From Flavobacteriales bacterium (GTDB lineage: Bacteria; Bacteroidota; Bacteroidia; Flavobacteriales_D; Parvicellaceae): a stretch of 8,873 nucleotides of DNA. Shown in pieces: positions 1-7,046 of this stretch (position 1 is the first letter of the stretch; each line of letters opens with the position of its first letter). The notes below the pieces were generated by a model. That model searched no databases and had not been told where the DNA came from. It saw only the letters and a list, made by a program, of their open reading frames with translations. The DNA is taken from positions 1 to 8,873 of the forward strand of contig JALWSJ010000314.1 of NCBI GenBank assembly GCA_026993705.1, given 5' to 3'. Both the position numbers and the translations under genes were made by a program.

Positions 1-991
1 CTTTTTTATTGATGATATCGTTTGCATCTCCCTTTTGAAGGGCTCCAATTATTGGAAGCTCGACATTGATGTATTCAAATAATTTTGAAGGTACGCAAGC
101 ACCCAAATATTCATTGGTTAAACTCATAAATCCTATATCTGCGTTCTTTTGTATGTATTTTACATATTTCTCATATGGCATTGCAGGAAGTAGTGTACAT
201 TGGTTTTTGTATTTCTTTAAAGGTTGGTAATTTTTATGATTTCCAATATAAACAACTTCAATATCTTTTATATCTTTTGCTACTTTTATGAGTAGTTCAG
301 GTTGTTGAAGGTTAGCAAAAGAACCACCGTATACAATAGTTACTTTGTTTTTTTTATGTTCGGTTTTATTAGATGGTAATGATTTGAGGTATCCAAAATA
401 GTTCGTTTTTATTTTATCTTTTGAAAGAAATGGATGTTTCTGAAGTAACGAAAAACGTATTACACCAGAGGAAGTGATAATAAAATCTGTATTCTTTAAG
501 TATTCTCCTTCTTTTTTATCTTTGTTTATGTTGGTGTTACTGTCTTGTGTAGTACCGTTGACACTAGTAAAGGCAATAGGGTCGTGATAATTAATAATGA
601 ATTTACAACCTGTTACATCTTTAAGTAGGCTTCCTAATTTCAATGTCCCAAATTCTCCTCCTGTAGTAGCAAAAACCAAATCGTTTTTGTTGATTTTATC
701 TTTCAAATATATGATGCTATTTTTTACCCATTTATCTAAAAAACAATCAATAATACCTTTACGATGTTTCCAATATGTAAATCTTTCAAAATGTTTAAAA
801 GGAATGAGTAATGTATTGTCTGCTTTTAATTCAAGGGTGTTTTTACCATAATTGGGAAGAACAACTATTACTTCAAACCCATTCTTTCTAAGAATTTCCA
901 CTTGTGCTTGACGCATTAATGCACCTCCTCCCGTATCGAAGTAAGCTGGATAGGAACGAGATAGATAATATATTTTTTTTATCGAATTCAA
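1..991 (-). CDS. GT4-like glycosyltransferase, C-terminus cut by the window edge
   Basis: This is a GT-B fold glycosyltransferase, probably retaining family GT4, expected to act at the inner face of the inner membrane and add a sugar to a growing surface glycan. About 330 residues are visible and the frame is still open at base 1; the family usually has about 380-420, so roughly 50-90 residues are missing. The N-terminus has the first beta strand and a glycine-rich loop (FDTGGGA, residues 18-24). HDP lies at 136-138, YGGS at 221-224 opens the second Rossmann domain, and PSKLFEY at 301-307 is the donor-binding motif with its acidic residue E306. The only start that keeps the glycine loop is TTG at 991-989, because an in-frame TGA lies two codons upstream at 997-995; the first ATG (916-914) would remove the loop. 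The TTG overlaps the wecB stop as TTGA. Donor and acceptor are unknown, but UDP-ManNAc made by the neighbour is plausible. Confidence 0.88.
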   Translation of the reverse strand, partial: MNSIKKIYYLSRSYPAYFDTGGGALMRQAQVEILRKNGFEVIVVLPNYGKNTLELKADNTLLIPFKHFERFTYWKHRKGIIDCFLDKWVKNSIIYLKDKINKNDLVFATTGGEFGTLKLGSLLKDVTGCKFIINYHDPIAFTSVNGTTQDSNTNINKDKKEGEYLKNTDFIITSSGVIRFSLLQKHPFLSKDKIKTNYFGYLKSLPSNKTEHKKNKVTIVYGGSFANLQQPELLIKVAKDIKDIEVVYIGNHKNYQPLKKYKNQCTLLPAMPYEKYVKYIQKNADIGFMSLTNEYLGACVPSKLFEYINVELPIIGALQKGDANDIINKK

Positions 992-2103
992 AGTTCAGTA
1001 AGTTTTTTGACAATTTGTTTTGAGCTTGTACCGTCTCCGTATGGGTTTTGTGTAGAGCTCATTTTGTTATAGGTCTCTTGGTTTTGAGTCAATAAATTGA
1101 AAGCGTGTTTAATTTTTGATTTGTTAGTGCCAGTTAAAATACCTGTTCCTGCTTCAATTCCTTCCGTTCGTTCAGTTACGTCTCTAACCACTATTAATGG
1201 TTTTCCAAGTGTTGGAGCTTCTTCTTGAATGCCTCCGGAATCGGTGATTATTAAATATGATTTACTCATAATCCAAATCAATTCAGCATAATCTAAAGGA
1301 GGAATGAGGTGTATGTTTTTTATTCCTACTAATTTTCTATGGACAATCTCCTGAACAATAGGATTTAAGTGTACAGGGAATATAAATGAGTAATCTTGAT
1401 ATTCGTTAGCCAATTCTTCTATTGCTTCGCAAAGTTCTTCAAAAGGAGCACCGAAACTTTCTCTTCGATGAGCTGTTATCAGGATAGTTTTTCCATCTGA
1501 AATACTATTGCTGTATTTTTGTTCCAATTGATTATTGTGTTCACTATTATGTAGTATTTCTAAAGTTGATAATAACGCATCGATAACGGTATTTCCTACT
1601 TCGAAAACATTTTTCTTAATTCCTTCATTTTGTAAGTTCTTTGATGCCGTTTTAGTTGGAGTAAAATGATAATAAGCTATTGAACCAATTAATTTTCGGT
1701 TACCTTCTTCAGGAAAAGGTGAATAAAGGTCAAAACTTCTAAGTCCTGCCTCTAAGTGAGCTACTTTTATTTTGTTGTAATATCCAGCAAGTGCACCGAT
1801 AAAAGCAGTAGTTGTATCTCCTTGAACAAAAATAAGATCTGGTTTTACGTTTTGAATTACAGTATCTAGTTTTTTCATTGCTATAGAAGACAAATCTATT
1901 AACGATTGATTTTTAGTCATCAGCTCTAAGTCAAAATCTGCTTTTATAGAAAAGAAGTTGAATACTTGTTCTAGCATCTCTTTATGTTGTCCTGTAGAAC
2001 AAACTACAGGAGTTAATTCTTCAGAACTTTGTATTTCCTTTATCAATGGGGCAAACTTTATAGCTTCAGGTCTTGTTCCTAGTATAATTAATATTTTTTT
2101 CAT
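988..2103 (-). CDS. wecB: UDP-N-acetylglucosamine 2-epimerase (non-hydrolysing)
   Basis: WecB (also MnaA) interconverts UDP-GlcNAc and UDP-ManNAc in the cytoplasm, supplying ManNAc or its derivatives for surface glycans. The 371-residue length is normal. Family motifs are all present: GTRPEAIK near the N-terminus with R11 and K16, QGDTTT with D96, HLEAGLRS with E118, PFPEEGNR with E132, AHRRESFG with H212, FPVHLNP with H245, and the UDP-binding TDSGGIQEE at 287-295. These match the residues known to matter in E. coli WecB (D95, E117, E131, H213), so the enzyme should be active. The length and the inverting, non-hydrolysing motif set argue against the hydrolysing NeuC type. The ATG overlaps the stop of the upstream membrane protein as ATGA, indicating translational coupling. 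The usual partner WecC (UDP-ManNAc dehydrogenase) is not in the window. The product may feed the glycosyltransferase that follows, which is an inference from position. Confidence 0.97.
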   Translation of the reverse strand: MKKILIILGTRPEAIKFAPLIKEIQSSEELTPVVCSTGQHKEMLEQVFNFFSIKADFDLELMTKNQSLIDLSSIAMKKLDTVIQNVKPDLIFVQGDTTTAFIGALAGYYNKIKVAHLEAGLRSFDLYSPFPEEGNRKLIGSIAYYHFTPTKTASKNLQNEGIKKNVFEVGNTVIDALLSTLEILHNSEHNNQLEQKYSNSISDGKTILITAHRRESFGAPFEELCEAIEELANEYQDYSFIFPVHLNPIVQEIVHRKLVGIKNIHLIPPLDYAELIWIMSKSYLIITDSGGIQEEAPTLGKPLIVVRDVTERTEGIEAGTGILTGTNKSKIKHAFNLLTQNQETYNKMSSTQNPYGDGTSSKQIVKKLTEL

Positions 2104-3827
2104 TTATTTTCAATGTCTTTAAGTAAGCAGATAGCATATTTACCTTGTGGTTGTATCTCTTTTTTGAGGACAATATATCTAATCTCATCAAGAGTAACAA
2201 TGCTATCTACTGTTAATGTATTCATTTTAGGTGTTTTTAATTGCTCTATTCTGTAGGTGGTAAAATTCTTTGCAATGTACTGTAAATGATCTTTTGCTTT
2301 TTTATCGTTTTCATAAATAAAATAAGGAGCCCCTACATTTTTTGAGTTAGAATAAAATTGAAATGCTTTTGAGACACCTCCAGCTACAATATTGTTATTT
2401 GTTATCGTACTATATTTTATTAATGTATTTTTGGTTGTAAAATCAGGTGTAATTACAAAATAATCAAACTCCATTAAAGTAAATAGTAATGCAAATGAAT
2501 TAATAATCCATTTCATAGTATATGTTGGGAAAATTTTAGATGAATTTAATAGAGTATAGATTACAAAAATGATAAAAATTAGATAAGTTATAATTACATA
2601 AATAGAGGAGATATTATCATAATAACCTAGTACGTCAACTCCCCAGTATTCTTGAGAATGATTAATTTTAATAGAATAGTAAGATAGTAATAAAGATAGG
2701 CACGCACTACTCCATAAAATAACTCTTGGTATTTTTTTAAGAAATAAATAATTTAATGATAAGACTAAAGATATATAAGCAATAGGAAGCATTACGATTA
2801 ATTTCATAAAAGGGTAACTAGAAATGATTGTGTTTTGTGCGAAAAATAGAATTAGAAGTATAAAAATGAAAGAATATTTTAAATCAATATCTTTTCTGTT
2901 ATATATAATTTTCCATAAATAATATATAAGAAAAGTTATGACTCCCCATAATAATATAGGGTTAAATCTTAGTATATTTGTTATGAAAATAGAAAATATT
3001 GAGCTTAAATATTTTTTTAATGTAACGGTAATCCCTGCAGAATCAGACGTTAGTATTGCTCCTGCTCGTTCATTAAATTCAATAACTCTATTATAATGAA
3101 CCATAGGGTCTTCTCCAACTAAATTAAAAGCTAAGAGAAAGAATATAAAACTGAAACATACACCACTAAAAGCTATGATGATTGGTTTTATATTTTTTTG
3201 TCTAAAACTCAATAAAACAACATATACGGCCCATGACGCTAAAAGAAAAAAATTGAGTAAATAGACGAAAAAGACACTGTAAGAAGCTACAAGAGACAAT
3301 ATAAATATCTGTTTGTAATTGAATTTATCATAATATTTATAAAAGAGGTATAGAAAAAAAGATATTAATAATATTGAATAGATTTGAGGGGTTTGTAATC
3401 GACTGAAAATAAAGAAGTAAAAATCAGAAAAAATTAAAAACAAAATGGAGGTAGTTATCCCAAGTTGATTATCCATTACATCCTTTATGGTATGATATAA
3501 AAGAAAAATAATTAATAAAGAAGCTAAAACTGCAGATAAACGAAAACCGTAAAAGTTATTACCTAATATTTTTAAACTTAAATAAGAAGGTAACGCATGA
3601 GTTAAGGTGAGAGCTTTTAGGTATTGAGTTTTTCCTTCTAAAAAATTATTAGTTCTGCCTTGTGAATCTAAATAGTAATCGCATCCGGCATAGTTATAGT
3701 AAACTTCATCTAATTGATTTACTCCCTCAATCATTCGAGAATGAATATCCTGATCAAGGTAAACAAATCTTAAAACAACGAAGAAACTTATAAGTGTATA
3801 AAATATTATTTTTTGATTGATTTTCAT
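2100..3827 (-). CDS. GT-C-like multi-spanning membrane glycosyltransferase (PMT/ArnT type)
   Basis: The 575-residue protein is an integral membrane protein with about 12-13 hydrophobic segments (roughly 7-24, 96-113, 124-143, 150-164, 173-208 as two, 214-236, 289-308, 317-333, 340-360, 368-386, 407-427, 440-458). After the first segment comes a loop with LDEVYYNYAG (D40, E41), the acidic pair expected in the catalytic first extracytoplasmic loop of PMT_2/ArnT-type GT-C enzymes. It is followed by THALPSYLSLKILG (76-89) and NFYGFRLSAVLASLL (91-105), which match the typical loop and second membrane helix of that superfamily. Residues about 459-575 form a soluble tail, presumably periplasmic. Such enzymes use polyprenyl-phosphate sugars as donors outside the inner membrane, so it may add a sugar to the flipped glycan, to lipid A or to protein. 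The start is ATG, one base after the stop of the upstream gene. A polymerase or ligase role is possible but lacks specific support. Confidence 0.75.
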   Translation of the reverse strand: MKINQKIIFYTLISFFVVLRFVYLDQDIHSRMIEGVNQLDEVYYNYAGCDYYLDSQGRTNNFLEGKTQYLKALTLTHALPSYLSLKILGNNFYGFRLSAVLASLLIIFLLYHTIKDVMDNQLGITTSILFLIFSDFYFFIFSRLQTPQIYSILLISFFLYLFYKYYDKFNYKQIFILSLVASYSVFFVYLLNFFLLASWAVYVVLLSFRQKNIKPIIIAFSGVCFSFIFFLLAFNLVGEDPMVHYNRVIEFNERAGAILTSDSAGITVTLKKYLSSIFSIFITNILRFNPILLWGVITFLIYYLWKIIYNRKDIDLKYSFIFILLILFFAQNTIISSYPFMKLIVMLPIAYISLVLSLNYLFLKKIPRVILWSSACLSLLLSYYSIKINHSQEYWGVDVLGYYDNISSIYVIITYLIFIIFVIYTLLNSSKIFPTYTMKWIINSFALLFTLMEFDYFVITPDFTTKNTLIKYSTITNNNIVAGGVSKAFQFYSNSKNVGAPYFIYENDKKAKDHLQYIAKNFTTYRIEQLKTPKMNTLTVDSIVTLDEIRYIVLKKEIQPQGKYAICLLKDIENK

Positions 3828-3828
3828 T

Positions 3829-5160
3829 TTATGGAGTAATTACAACATCATATTTGTTAAACATTAAATTAAATTTTTTAGTATCGTTTTGTTTGTAAAC
3901 TTCATGTACATTTGGATTGTATAGCTGATAAAGTTTACTTTTTTGTTTGATATAATTTTTTCGATGTTCAATCTTTAATTTAAGAGGAATAACAGAAGTG
4001 TCTATTTTTTGATTTTCTATTTTCTGTATAAAATCATGAATATTCTCTCCTGTCCTTTTGTGGTTGTTCCCGTCAGCATAACCAATGGTGTTAGCTATGA
4101 TTTCTTTTCTAATATTCGACAAATCTTTGTATTCTTTGATATCGGTATTATTAATAATTTTTTTTACTAAAGCATCTAGTGTTTCAAAAGAGTTTCTTTT
4201 TAGAGCACCTTTGTAATTAATCTCTCTAATAAAGTCATAACGAGAGGGATTAATCACCGCTGTAATTTTATCAAGTATCCATGCTTCAATTAAGGTGGTG
4301 CTTTCATAAGCTATCCAAATGTCAGAAATAGAGATGCAGTCCATAACTGATAAATGGTTGTTGTTTGTGCTTTGTTGTTTGTTACTTGTATTGGAGACAA
4401 AAACATTATCAAGATGATAAATAGTGCTAAATTCCGTGTTTTTAATGTCTTTAGTGATAGGGTGAGTTCGTATCACAAATAATGTGTTTCTGTTTTCTAG
4501 AACAAGTTTTTTGTATATTTCTCTAAGTGAATCTAAATCCTTTAAATACATTTGGAATTGTTCTTTCCCAAATCGTTCTACTACGTTATGTTTTTTTACG
4601 TATTCAGCATTTTGGATATGTTCAAAAAACCCAAAAGAGGTAATGCCAACAACTTTTGAATATTGGGTAAGGTTGTTTTGTTTAAGAAACTTTTCTTTGC
4701 TCAAATGTTTGAATAATTTATATTTATCAAATCCTGTTGCTCCTCCTATTACCGCTATTTCTTTAAATCTTGGGTATTCTTTTATGGCAATTTCTAAGGC
4801 ACGTTTTGTCCAAACATTTTGTTGGTGATGGTAGAACTTTTTCTCCTTATTCCATCCCCAAAGAAAAATATTCATTTGTCCTTCAACAAAATTTCCTTCT
4901 GAAGTTAGTGTTACTACTTTTATTCCTGATAATGAAGCGTACTTGGCAACTAAAAAATTTATTTCAGCACCGATAGCATTGGAAAGAAAAAGAACTTTAG
5001 GCTTATATTTATTAAGATAATAAAGACCGTTATAAATGTTTTTTGCTATGATTTTATAGCCATATTTTTTACGAAGGTACACCAATACAGGAATCGAGAT
5101 ATTCAAATCCCGTTCTGAATTTGGCCAATCTAAATACAATATGTCTATTTTCTTTTTCAA
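3829..5160 (-). CDS. Surface carbohydrate biosynthesis protein, GT-B-like glycosyl- or polyol-phosphate transferase
   Basis: This is a 443-residue soluble protein without signal peptide or membrane segment. Alternating strands and helices suggest two Rossmann-like halves: IDILYLDWPN at 5-14 and VLFLSN at 56-61 in the first, VVGITSFGFF at 170-179 starting the second. The second half has FVIRTHP (228-234) and SDIWIAYESTTLIEA (279-293) followed by KITAVINP, resembling the C-terminal nucleotide-sugar or CDP-polyol binding site of capsule-synthesis and CDP-glycerol transferase-like proteins, with H233, S287 and E292 as likely key residues. A basic tail (about 390-443) may touch the membrane. I recognise the general type but not a named family, so donor and acceptor are unknown. 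The start must be TTG at 5160-5158: an in-frame TAA lies four codons upstream and no ATG or GTG lies between. It follows the ABC gene by 24 bases and precedes the GT-C gene by one, so it is co-transcribed. Confidence 0.7.
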   Translation of the reverse strand: MKKKIDILYLDWPNSERDLNISIPVLVYLRKKYGYKIIAKNIYNGLYYLNKYKPKVLFLSNAIGAEINFLVAKYASLSGIKVVTLTSEGNFVEGQMNIFLWGWNKEKKFYHHQQNVWTKRALEIAIKEYPRFKEIAVIGGATGFDKYKLFKHLSKEKFLKQNNLTQYSKVVGITSFGFFEHIQNAEYVKKHNVVERFGKEQFQMYLKDLDSLREIYKKLVLENRNTLFVIRTHPITKDIKNTEFSTIYHLDNVFVSNTSNKQQSTNNNHLSVMDCISISDIWIAYESTTLIEAWILDKITAVINPSRYDFIREINYKGALKRNSFETLDALVKKIINNTDIKEYKDLSNIRKEIIANTIGYADGNNHKRTGENIHDFIQKIENQKIDTSVIPLKLKIEHRKNYIKQKSKLYQLYNPNVHEVYKQNDTKKFNLMFNKYDVVITP

Positions 5161-5184
5161 ATGGCTATTTTATTATACCTTTTT

Positions 5185-6963
5185 TTATTTGTTTAATTCA
5201 TCAAAAGTTGAAGATTTACAATCATTAGCAATATCATAAATATGCTGACAGTGCTTAAGTGTTGATAATCGGTGAGCAATAGTAATTGTTGTCAATTTAT
5301 TATTGGTTTCCGAAAGGTTTTTTAGCGTTTCTATGATTTGTTGTTCTGTTTTGCCATCAAGAGCAGAAGTAGCTTCATCTAACAATAGTATTTCAGCATC
5401 TGAATAGATAGCTCTGGCGATTCCTATTCTTTGTTTCTGTCCACCGGAAATTAAACTACCCAATTCACCGACTTTAGTTTCTAATCCATGAGGAAGTGAT
5501 GAAATAAACTCATCTAAATTAGCCCCTCGAACAGATTGTTGTATTTTGTTCTCGTCAATCTGATCTGAAAACTGTCCAAAGGCTATGTTTTCTCTAATTG
5601 TTCCGTCTAGTAGGAAGATGTTCTGTTGAACATAACCTATTTTTGCAAACCATGCATTTAAGTTACCTAGAGTCAATTTTTGACCGTCCACAAGGATATC
5701 TCCCTTATAAGTATTAATAACTCCCAGAATAATATTCATTAATGTTGATTTTCCGGAGCCAGACTCTCCTATAATTCCAATATTTTCACCCTTATTTATT
5801 GTAAGATTTACATTTTTTAATACATCTTTTCCTGTTTTGTAAGCAAAAGATAAATTTTTTATTTGGATAGAATGATTAAAGTTTAATTCTGTAGCGTATT
5901 TTTCTTTTTCAAGTTGTTTAGTTTGTAATCGTTCTAAGACTTTATTCAATCGGTTAACTGTATATTGGTAGCTTTTAAAGCTCATCATCGAAACCGTAAT
6001 TCTGTTGAAAGACGGAATTAAACGATAGGTTGCAATAGCAAATAACCCAAGGAAACTTAATACTTGTTCCTTGTCTTCTCCAAATAATAGACCCCCAACG
6101 ATTAATAAAATAATAACTAATATTGCAGAGGTTTCAATTATCTTAGCAGGAATAAAGATATAAGTAAAGACTTTAGTGTTAATCTCTTTATATTCACGTT
6201 GATATTTATCATATTCTTTTAGAAAATTATCTTTTGTTTGGGTTAATAGGATATCAATGTATCCGAAAACAGCTTGTTGTGCAAGGCTATTTAATTTTGG
6301 TGCTATCTCAGCTAGTCGTTTTTGATAGAGTTGTATTTTGTTATTTGTGATTCTATAAAAAACATAAGCTATAGGAACAATAATTAAAATTAAAACCAAT
6401 TTAGGGTTGATACTAAATAATGTAATGGCAATGATAGACGAAATGAGTAGTTCGTTTATGAATGTAATTAGGGGCATAATCACAAACTTTGTAAAGTACA
6501 TAGGTAGTACTGTAACTTCCCATACAATTTTATTCGAGTTTACTTTTTTTAAGTTAAGCAGGCTGTCTTCCAGAAAAGAACGTAAGGATATAGACGTTAT
6601 GGTTGTTTGTATGTCAAAAACTAATTTGGTTTGTTTCTTAGCTACGAAAATCGATAATAAGTTTTTTGCAATGATTAAGAAAAAAATACAAACTAATAGA
6701 GCTATGGTAAATTGTGTTTCAGATAAAAATTCTGTCTTTTGATAGAGTGATTCCAGTAAAGGGTATTTTTCAAGATAATTATCGGTAAGGAATAGCATTA
6801 ATAAAGGAATGAAAAGAGCTATGCCGAATAAATCTAAAATAGTATTAACAATGATTAGAAAAAAAATAACACCAATTTTCCCTTTGAGTTGAGAAGGTAA
6901 CAAATCGAAGACTCTTTTTAAGCGAATCCAAAACAAATATTTCTTTATAGTTTTTCTTTTCAT
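5185..6963 (-). CDS. ABC exporter half-transporter, PglK-type lipid-linked oligosaccharide flippase
   Basis: This 592-residue protein fuses a six-helix membrane domain (about 30-335) to a complete ATPase domain (about 365-592), the layout of type IV exporters such as MsbA and PglK that work as homodimers in the inner membrane. The ATPase has Walker A GESGSGKST (399-407), Q-loop at Q446-Q447, signature ISGGQ (505-509), Walker B ILLLDE (525-530), D-loop SALD (533-536) and the H-loop histidine H564, so it should hydrolyse ATP. The membrane part has GIALFIPLLMLFL (47-59) and ATYRLIPSFNRI (311-322), stretches I associate with PglK-like flippases in glycan loci rather than with drug exporters. Position at the head of a glycan operon supports flipping of an undecaprenyl-diphosphate-linked oligosaccharide. 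Start is ATG with GGAG six bases upstream, the only good ribosome site in the operon. A lipid A or drug substrate is less likely but not excluded. Confidence 0.9.
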   Translation of the reverse strand: MKRKTIKKYLFWIRLKRVFDLLPSQLKGKIGVIFFLIIVNTILDLFGIALFIPLLMLFLTDNYLEKYPLLESLYQKTEFLSETQFTIALLVCIFFLIIAKNLLSIFVAKKQTKLVFDIQTTITSISLRSFLEDSLLNLKKVNSNKIVWEVTVLPMYFTKFVIMPLITFINELLISSIIAITLFSINPKLVLILIIVPIAYVFYRITNNKIQLYQKRLAEIAPKLNSLAQQAVFGYIDILLTQTKDNFLKEYDKYQREYKEINTKVFTYIFIPAKIIETSAILVIILLIVGGLLFGEDKEQVLSFLGLFAIATYRLIPSFNRITVSMMSFKSYQYTVNRLNKVLERLQTKQLEKEKYATELNFNHSIQIKNLSFAYKTGKDVLKNVNLTINKGENIGIIGESGSGKSTLMNIILGVINTYKGDILVDGQKLTLGNLNAWFAKIGYVQQNIFLLDGTIRENIAFGQFSDQIDENKIQQSVRGANLDEFISSLPHGLETKVGELGSLISGGQKQRIGIARAIYSDAEILLLDEATSALDGKTEQQIIETLKNLSETNNKLTTITIAHRLSTLKHCQHIYDIANDCKSSTFDELNK

Positions 6964-6969
6964 TTTCTG

Positions 6970-6973
6970 CTCC
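6970..6973 (-). promoter_or_regulatory. Shine-Dalgarno-like GGAG before the ABC transporter
   Basis: GGAG stands six bases before the ATG at 6963-6961, an ideal spacing. The other starts in the window show no comparable site. It directly abuts the -7 element of the proposed promoter, so depending on the true transcription start it could be partly absent from the mRNA, leaving a nearly leaderless message. Confidence 0.5.
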
Positions 6974-7001
6974 CAAAGATATACAAAAAGAAAACCTCCA
7001 A
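6974..7001 (-). promoter_or_regulatory. Bacteroidota-type promoter for the glycan operon
   Basis: On the minus strand TTG (7001-6999) is followed after exactly 17 bases by TATCTTTG (6981-6974). This fits the primary sigma factor consensus reported for Flavobacterium and Bacteroides (-33 TTG or TTTG, -7 TAnnTTTG). The -7 box ends 10 bases before the ATG of the ABC transporter, so the leader would be very short. The TTG lies inside the hairpin of the gdhA terminator, so the two signals share DNA. It is the only match I see in this 83-base junction; assignment is by consensus only. Confidence 0.6.
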
Positions 7002-7029
7002 GAAATAATTTCTCAGAGGTTTTGTTTTT
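6985..7029 (-). terminator. Intrinsic terminator of gdhA
   Basis: A long near-perfect inverted repeat lies 18 bases after the gdhA stop. The core stem is AAAACCTC (6991-6998) with GAGGTTTT (7016-7023), and an inner stem AGAAA (7001-7005) with TTTCT (7009-7013) closes a TAA loop after a two-base internal mismatch. Beyond one G-G mismatch the arms extend as A5 (6985-6989) and T5 (7025-7029). Read on the minus strand the stem is followed by TTTTCTTTTTG, a U-rich tail. The near symmetry means it could also stop transcripts coming from the other strand. Confidence 0.85.
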
Positions 7030-7046
7030 TTATTTGTTAAGTAGGA

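Noticed and set aside
597..851. 84-codon open frame on the plus strand
   Set aside because: It lies antisense within the GT4-like transferase, has low-complexity hydrophobic and basic content and shows no recognisable domain; the minus-strand frame carries clear family motifs.
973..980. A8 run near the start of the GT4-like transferase as a phase-variation switch
   Set aside because: Homopolymeric A runs of this length are common in such AT-rich DNA, especially in lysine codons near starts; nothing else points to phase variation.
4484..4976. Two overlapping plus-strand open frames (114 and 68 codons)
   Set aside because: Both are antisense to the 443-residue GT-B-like gene, lack any promoter or domain, and are expected by chance opposite a real gene.
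5447..5461. ABC signature reads ISGGQ rather than LSGGQ
   Set aside because: Isoleucine or other hydrophobic residues at the first position are tolerated in this family, and all other catalytic motifs are intact.
6407..6742. 111-codon plus-strand open frame
   Set aside because: It is antisense to the membrane domain of the ABC transporter and has no recognisable features.
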